NCBI GenBank assembly: GCA_004352715.1
Contig: SCFE01000035.1
Coordinates: forward strand, 805,754-869,753
Direction of reading: 5' to 3'
Length of the DNA stretch: 64,000 nucleotides
Origin: Hofstenia miamia
Taxonomy: Eukaryota; Xenacoelomorpha; Acoela
This document shows positions 58,500-64,000 of the stretch, one piece after another (the stretch's first letter is position 1; every line of letters begins with the position of its first letter). The position numbers and the translations under genes are program-made. Below the pieces are notes generated by a model. The model saw nothing but the letters and a program-made list of their open reading frames with translations. It did not search any database and had not been told where the DNA came from.

Positions 58500-61400
58500 A
58501 CCAACAGCCATTAAATAAATATAAATAAAAGGTATGTCTTTTTTGTAGTTAATTTCATAAATTTTAAATTTATTATGTTCAAGTGTGCATTAAGCAGTCA
58601 TCAATATGCATATCCTAAAATATGAAATAATCCTGCTAAACGATCGTACAGCTCTTAAAATTATGAAAAGTGGAAGCTTTAGGTTATGAAAAGTGCTAAT
58701 CGTTGATGAATCATCAAATGTGTTACAATTACATTGCAATGCTTGTTATTGTATTGGACTATATTCAAATCAACCCCTTGAAGCACTTATTCAGAAAACT
58801 GTTCGTTTTTGGCATAGACTGCAAGTATTACATTTGGTACATGTTTTCGAAAGGTTCTCTTGACGGTAAGACGACTTCTTTATTTATCTATATAACAGTA
58901 ACTTTTATTAAATCAGCTTATAGTTGACCTTCTTAGGGCTTCCATTTAGCCTTTTCATTTTGAAAATTACTTTGCCATATCAAGGTTAGTCATAAAGCTT
59001 AAATATATTCACTAAGTATATTGAAAAACATGTAGGCAATAGATAATTAAAAACAAAAAGGCCTAAATATTTTAAAATATCTCTCAAAGCATCGCATATG
59101 GAACTTATGTGAAATATATTTGACCTAATCAAACTGTTGTCGAATTTCATGGCATACATACGCGTTTGGGATGATGAATAAGCGAACATTGAGTGTTTTC
59201 AATCATAAATTAGCAGAGAGACAGAACATTTGAATTCGCCATTTCAACCAACAGTGAAGTTGGTATGCCTCAGATCTGCAGACATGCCTTGATTTAATCG
59301 ATGCTGTGCCTGTGCCATGCCATCCGTTGCTGTATTTCCCAGCGACCATAAAATATTTAATAAATAAAGGCATGATTCTTAATATTTAATTTTCAATCAA
59401 ATTATGGGTATAATTTGCTGGGAACTTTGCAATCAACCCCCAAAATGTGTAATTGAAAATAAATGAATTACAGTTATAGCAACAATTTAAGAATATAAAA
59501 ATTTAATTATTCAAAATTCATTTACGCTTCAACAGGCAAGTTTTTACTAAACAATCTATGCGTTTTTATTTTTCAGCTTTGGTTTTTTTAATACTTTTCA
59601 TTTCTATAGCTGCAAAAAATAAGCATATGACAAATGTTTGTGCCCAGTGATTGTCGTAGCAACAAGACTTGTAAGAAACTTTAAACATTTTGTTTCTTGT
59701 CACATGGGGACTACTATTATCAGGTTTTTAAATGCAACGATGAGGAAAGAGAAGATAGAGAAAATCTGACCCAAAGCATGCAAACATATTGAGTTGAAAG
59801 GCGATCACAGAAATACACCACTTTTCGCTCTTTGATCTGACACTTTTTTCAACAGCTAGTCCTTCTTTATCTTTTGTATTCTATCATGATTTTTTGAACT
59901 GGGTGTGTAAAAAGTTGATGTCATTAACATATGCACCAGTCAGAATCTCTACCCCTACCCCAGAGAAACCTTGCAATTCTGTAAAATCTTAGTTTCTGAT
60001 ATCATGCATATTGTTTAGCAACCTATTTTCCTTATGGCACAATCAATGTTTTAATCAATAGCGAACTTGTTACAATTCTGAGTCATAAAACAACGTATAA
60101 CATTTTGANGCCATATCAAGGTTAGTCATAAAGCTTAAATATATTCACTAAGTATATTGAAAAACATGTAGGCAATAGATAATTAAAAACAAAAAGGCCT
60201 AAATATTTTAAAATATCTCTCAAAGCATCGCATATGGAACTTATGTGAAATATATTTGACCTAATCAAACTGTTGTCGAATTTCATGGCATACATACGCG
60301 TTTGGGATGATGAATAAGCGAACATTGAGTGTTTTCAATCATAAATTAGCAGAGAGACAGAACATTTGAATTCGCCATTTCAACCAACAGTGAAGTTGGT
60401 ATGCCTCAGATCTGCAGACATGCCTTGATTTAATCGATGCTGTGCCTGTGCCATGCCATCCGTTGCTGTATTTCCCAGCGACCATAAAATATTTAATAAA
60501 TAAAGGCATGATTCTTAATATTTAATTTTCAATCAAATTATGGGTATAATTTGCTGGGAACTTTGCAATCAACCCCCAAAATGTGTAATTGAAAATAAAT
60601 GAATTACAGTTATAGCAACAATTTAAGAATATAAAAATTTAATTATTCAAAATTCATTTACGCTTCAACAGGCAAGTTTTTACTAAACAATCTATGCGTT
60701 TTTATTTTTCAGATTTGGTTTTTTTAATACTTTTCATTTCTATAGCTGCAAAAAATAAGCATATGACAAATGTTTGTGCCCAGTGATTGTCGTAGCAACA
60801 AGACTTGTAAGAAACTTTAAACATTTTGTTTCTTGTCACATGGGGACTACTATTATCAGGTTTTTAAATGCAACGATGAGGAAAGAGAAGATAGAGAAAA
60901 TCTGACCCAAAGCATGCAAACATATTGAGTTGAAAGGCGATCACAGAAATACACCACTTTTCGCTCTTTGATCTGACACTTTTTTCAACAGCTAGTCCTT
61001 CTTTATCTTTTGTATTCTATCATGATTTTTTGAACTGGGTGTGTAAAAAGTTGATGTCATTAACATATGCACCAGTCAGAATCTCTACCCCTACCCCAGA
61101 GAAACCTTGCAATTCTGTAAAATCTTAGTTTCTGATATCATGCATATTGTTTAGCAACCTATTTTCCTTATGGCACAATCAATGTTTTAATCAATAGCGA
61201 ACTTGTTACAATTCTGAGTCATAAAACAACGTATAACATTTTGATTTATGTTAAATCAGTATTAGTGTTTCCACAGATATCGAAACCGTTTCCGGCTGAA
61301 TTTTCATTGTATATAATATATATTACCACATTTCTCATAATTTATCTGGTACTAATATTCCCTTGAATAAAACTCAGTTTTCTTTGTAAGAGCCCTGTTT

Positions 61401-62370
61401 AATTCAGTTTCCAAGTCAAAGCAAAAGTTAACCCTACAATCTCTAAGAATCGTGATTTAAAAATTGAATCGTTGGTAGACGGAGCCGTAAGGATTTCAAC
61501 CGCGGCCAAAACCATAAAACACTAATCATTTTAATTGCACACCACAAAGCAGATGAAAACTAAATTGACTTGCTTCAAGTGCTTTACAACAAAGTGAAAT
61601 AGAGCGATTTAAACCAGAAGGCTTAGTCAGCAATAATTCATCGTAGATGGTTTTATAGGTTAATAGGTTTTGATGTTAAACGTGTTTGAAATAGACACTT
61701 TCAATTTTTCTATTGAAAAATTGTCGTCGGGCATAAAATTTTTGAAAACGTTGCAAGTTCTTTAAGAGATCAACAACATAATATGTAATAGTGAAATTTC
61801 AGACGGTTTTCTAGATGATAAAGAAATGTCAGAATTTACTATTTCATTTTCTTACTAAAGTATTAACAGCAAATTTCATACGCGCGAAATTGAAGACAAT
61901 ATTTCTCAGATTATTAAATGAAACTAATTTCTTCCTATGAGTAAATATGTAATACAAATAACGGCGTAATCTGTTCTAGAAAAACTCCAATTTGAAAGTT
62001 TAAGAAAGTCTAAATCCGCGCCATGACGAGAATATTACACCAGAAAAAATTGTTACCAGCATTTTATTCAACCCTAAATATTTACGTTGCTGACTTGAGT
62101 CTTTAAATGTCAACTTTTTTACTCATAAATATGCTAATATTGAAATGGCTACTGCTCATTATTTTAATAGAATAAAGAATGGCATGTTTAGGCGAAGCAA
62201 GAAAACTTGTGGGGATTGCTGTTGATTTATAATTGAGCAATTAATTGGACAGTGCTTCAACAGTGATTACAAAATGACAATGTAAAGCACAGTCTAGTCA
62301 TTCAATCTGCTGTTTTAATCTCAAATAACTGCTTGTAAACTCCATTTCAAATTGAAGATAGAAATACTCA
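58500..62370. other. AT-rich spacer with an 1135-base contig overlap
   Basis: 58974-60108 and 60110-61244 are the same sequence on either side of a single N, so the real region is about 1.1 kb shorter. No gene recognised; the repeated 67-codon frames at 58986 and 60122 are the same accidental open frame. Confidence 0.6.
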
Positions 62371-62375
62371 AGCCC

Positions 62376-62578
62376 ATGTTACCCGAACAACTCTTGTCGC
62401 TAATTTTTGTCGTACGAACGACCAACTTTTGTCGCCAACTTTTGTTGTTGATTTGGTATGCTACACGAGCAATTTTAGTCATTTAATTAGTTTTAGACCA
62501 AAAGTTGGGGAGGGCATGCTACCTGAACGATTTTAGTTGGCGACAAATATTGTTGATAAAAGTTGTTCGTGTAGTGCT
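62376..62578. repeat. Fold-back (MITE-like) repeat
   Basis: The left end CCCGAACAACTCTTGTCGCT is mirrored at the right end, which on the other strand reads CACGAACAACTTTTATCAAC and then TTTGTCGCCAAC. Inside, TTTTGTCG and its complement CGACAAA recur several times. About 200 bases in total, with strong potential to fold on itself. Confidence 0.5.
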
Positions 62579-62579
62579 A

Positions 62580-63210
62580 CGACAACTTTTTCAATTTCAG
62601 TTATTTCATGATAAAATATTTAAGGAGGAATTTCGCAAATATCCGAAAATACAGAAAGATTGAAGTTAAAAAATATTGCTCATATAACATAAAAGTACAA
62701 CTAAAATATTAAAATATTTTTCATCAATAAATTCTTGGAATATGTTTAAGCATCAATTTATAAAATTATTTCTCTAACGATGTTTTTATGTTATATTTTG
62801 AAACAATCCATCCGTATTTTCTTGAATTTTAAAATTTGCAAAATTTTCAAGCCGACTAAAAATGGATAAGATACCTATTCTTGAACTATGCTAAAAAATT
62901 CGATGATACACTGAAATGGTTTGTGTTTTAATTTTAATGCAAGACAATGTTACGTAATAACTTCGTAGTGTTGATTGTGCATATTAATCGCTCAAAACAC
63001 TATCTAAATAAATGAAATCACATTATTAAAAATACGAATATCATGGAGCTATCGCGGTTTACAGAATGGTATGTAAACTGTGTCGATGTGCATTTTCATT
63101 GGAGAACGGATTATCACTGTGTAATAATGAAGAAATTACTTTGAAATTGAAGCAAGCATCAATGGGGGATTAGATTTTCCAGAATTTCATCTTACAAAGT
63201 AATAGTTTTA
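62580..63210. other. AT-rich spacer
   Basis: No gene or recognised repeat. Confidence 0.35.
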
Positions 63211-63213
63211 TGA

Positions 63214-63364
63214 TTCAAAAGGTAGTGAAATCATCTGAACAAGAAAGTGACAGTGAATTTCTTTAAAATTTAGAATATTTTTATTGGTTTTTTTATTTTT
63301 AAGGAATTTAAACTAAGTTAAACATTTTTAGCTAAAAATATTCAAATTTTAGTAAAAATCCCCC
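63214..63364 (+). repeat. Second copy of the THAP-element right end
   Basis: Aligns with 37215-37371: GGTAGTGAAATCATCTGA, GACAGTGAATTTCT and a CCCCC end followed by AT. The matching left end was not found upstream, so this is a truncated or rearranged copy. Confidence 0.6.
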
Positions 63365-63369
63365 ATTGC

Positions 63370-63980
63370 CTGCACTGTTTAAACAAAATTATGCCGTAAT
63401 TGACTTCTCAATTTCAATTAAAATGATTTTTTAAGGAATTTCTACGCAATATAGTGAATAATAGTGTTCCACATCAGAATTACAACCGGGTCCCAATACG
63501 TGAGCCAATGACCCATGCAACCGAACAAGATTTGTCCTGGTAAAATTGCAAATTGACCAGTTTTATAGAATTTATAACGTTGCTTGTAGGATTTCGAAAA
63601 GAGTATACTTCCATGGTCATTAACAGCACATCACTCACACTTAAATGCTTCACCTCACATTATAAAAACATGGTTCTCTCCAAATTTACGATTTGAAATA
63701 AAAAACCATGGAAATATTTTTTAAAAAAAATGTTAGCAATTTGAAATTATCATTGTAAGAGATCAGTCTGTGAAAAAATTTTTGTATTTTCACAGATTTC
63801 TTAAATTTAAAAACCTGGCCCCTTTCTTTTTAGGGCAAATTTTTGAATTAGATTTAATTCGAATTTCGAAGAGTTAATATTAATTAAATATTCACCAACT
63901 ACAAAATAGGGACTTACAAATAAACGAAATGAAATTCAAATTCGAATCAATGTTGAATTCTAATTGGAATCTTGATAGAG
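63370..63980. other. AT-rich spacer
   Basis: No gene or recognised repeat. Confidence 0.35.
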
Positions 63981-63982
63981 TA

Positions 63983-64000
63983 CAGTGGCGTCTCTAGAAG
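63983..64000 (+). mobile_element. Possible hAT transposon end cut by the window edge
   Basis: The last 18 bases, CAGTGGCGTCTCTAGAAG, have the form of a hAT-type terminus (CAGTGGCGxxxCTAGAA). The rest lies outside the window. Confidence 0.4.

Noticed and set aside
58986-60325. Duplicated 67-codon gene on the minus strand
   Set aside because: The same sequence on two sides of a single N (contig overlap); no recognisable domain.

Overview
AT-rich, intron-style eukaryotic DNA, most likely from an invertebrate animal. The phylum cannot be fixed from the sequence alone. The pointers are one animal scaffold gene (a caskin-like ankyrin/tandem-SAM protein), the mix of retroelements (CR1/Jockey-type and R4/Dong-type non-LTR elements, Ty3 and Copia LTR elements) and cut-and-paste transposons with TTAA or AT target duplications. 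No bacterial-type operon, rRNA, tRNA or CRISPR array was seen.

Layout. 1-4200: 3' flank and single large coding exon of the caskin-like gene on the minus strand; its last 415 bases appear twice because of a contig overlap. 4200-6200: AT-rich non-coding DNA. 6216-7150: dead piggyBac transposase copy with a TTAA end. 7868-11062: a pile of non-LTR fragments: the 5' half of an R4/Dong-like element sitting on an (AAT)n microsatellite, then an SGNH-hydrolase / 2A-like / endonuclease fragment of a CR1-like element, then a CR1-like reverse transcriptase tail in the opposite orientation. 11.4-28.2 kb: mostly remnants of Ty3-type elements with about 0.8-1.2 kb LTRs ('family B'), one on each strand, with nested solo LTRs that still show target duplications. 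29.5-34.4 kb: a 20-21 bp spaced repeat running into a gap, two minus-strand non-LTR reverse transcriptases, and the 3' half of an R4/Dong-like element. 34.5-37.4 kb: a small DNA transposon with long inverted ends and a THAP-like fragment. 40.2-49.6 kb: one large minus-strand Ty3-type element ('family A') with gag, protease and integrase, almost all of its RT-RNase H missing, and a 3.2 kb unidentified coding region after integrase. 49.6-64 kb: AT-rich DNA with a solo family A LTR, a Copia RNase H remnant, a fold-back repeat and a second end of the THAP-type transposon.

How it fits together. Apart from the caskin-like gene there is no host pathway here; the window is an accumulation zone for transposons inserted into one another. 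All elements look dead (stops, frameshifts, missing domains). The best candidate for something undescribed is the third coding region of the family A element.

Caution. Most of the short N runs are failed contig joins: the bases on either side repeat (283 bp at 5001, 809 bp at 35157, 670 bp at 36192, about 214 bp at 39179, 229 bp at 46999, 1135 bp at 60109, at least 415 bp at 416). These apparent duplications should not be read as biology. All calls come from reading the sequence; no database search was run.
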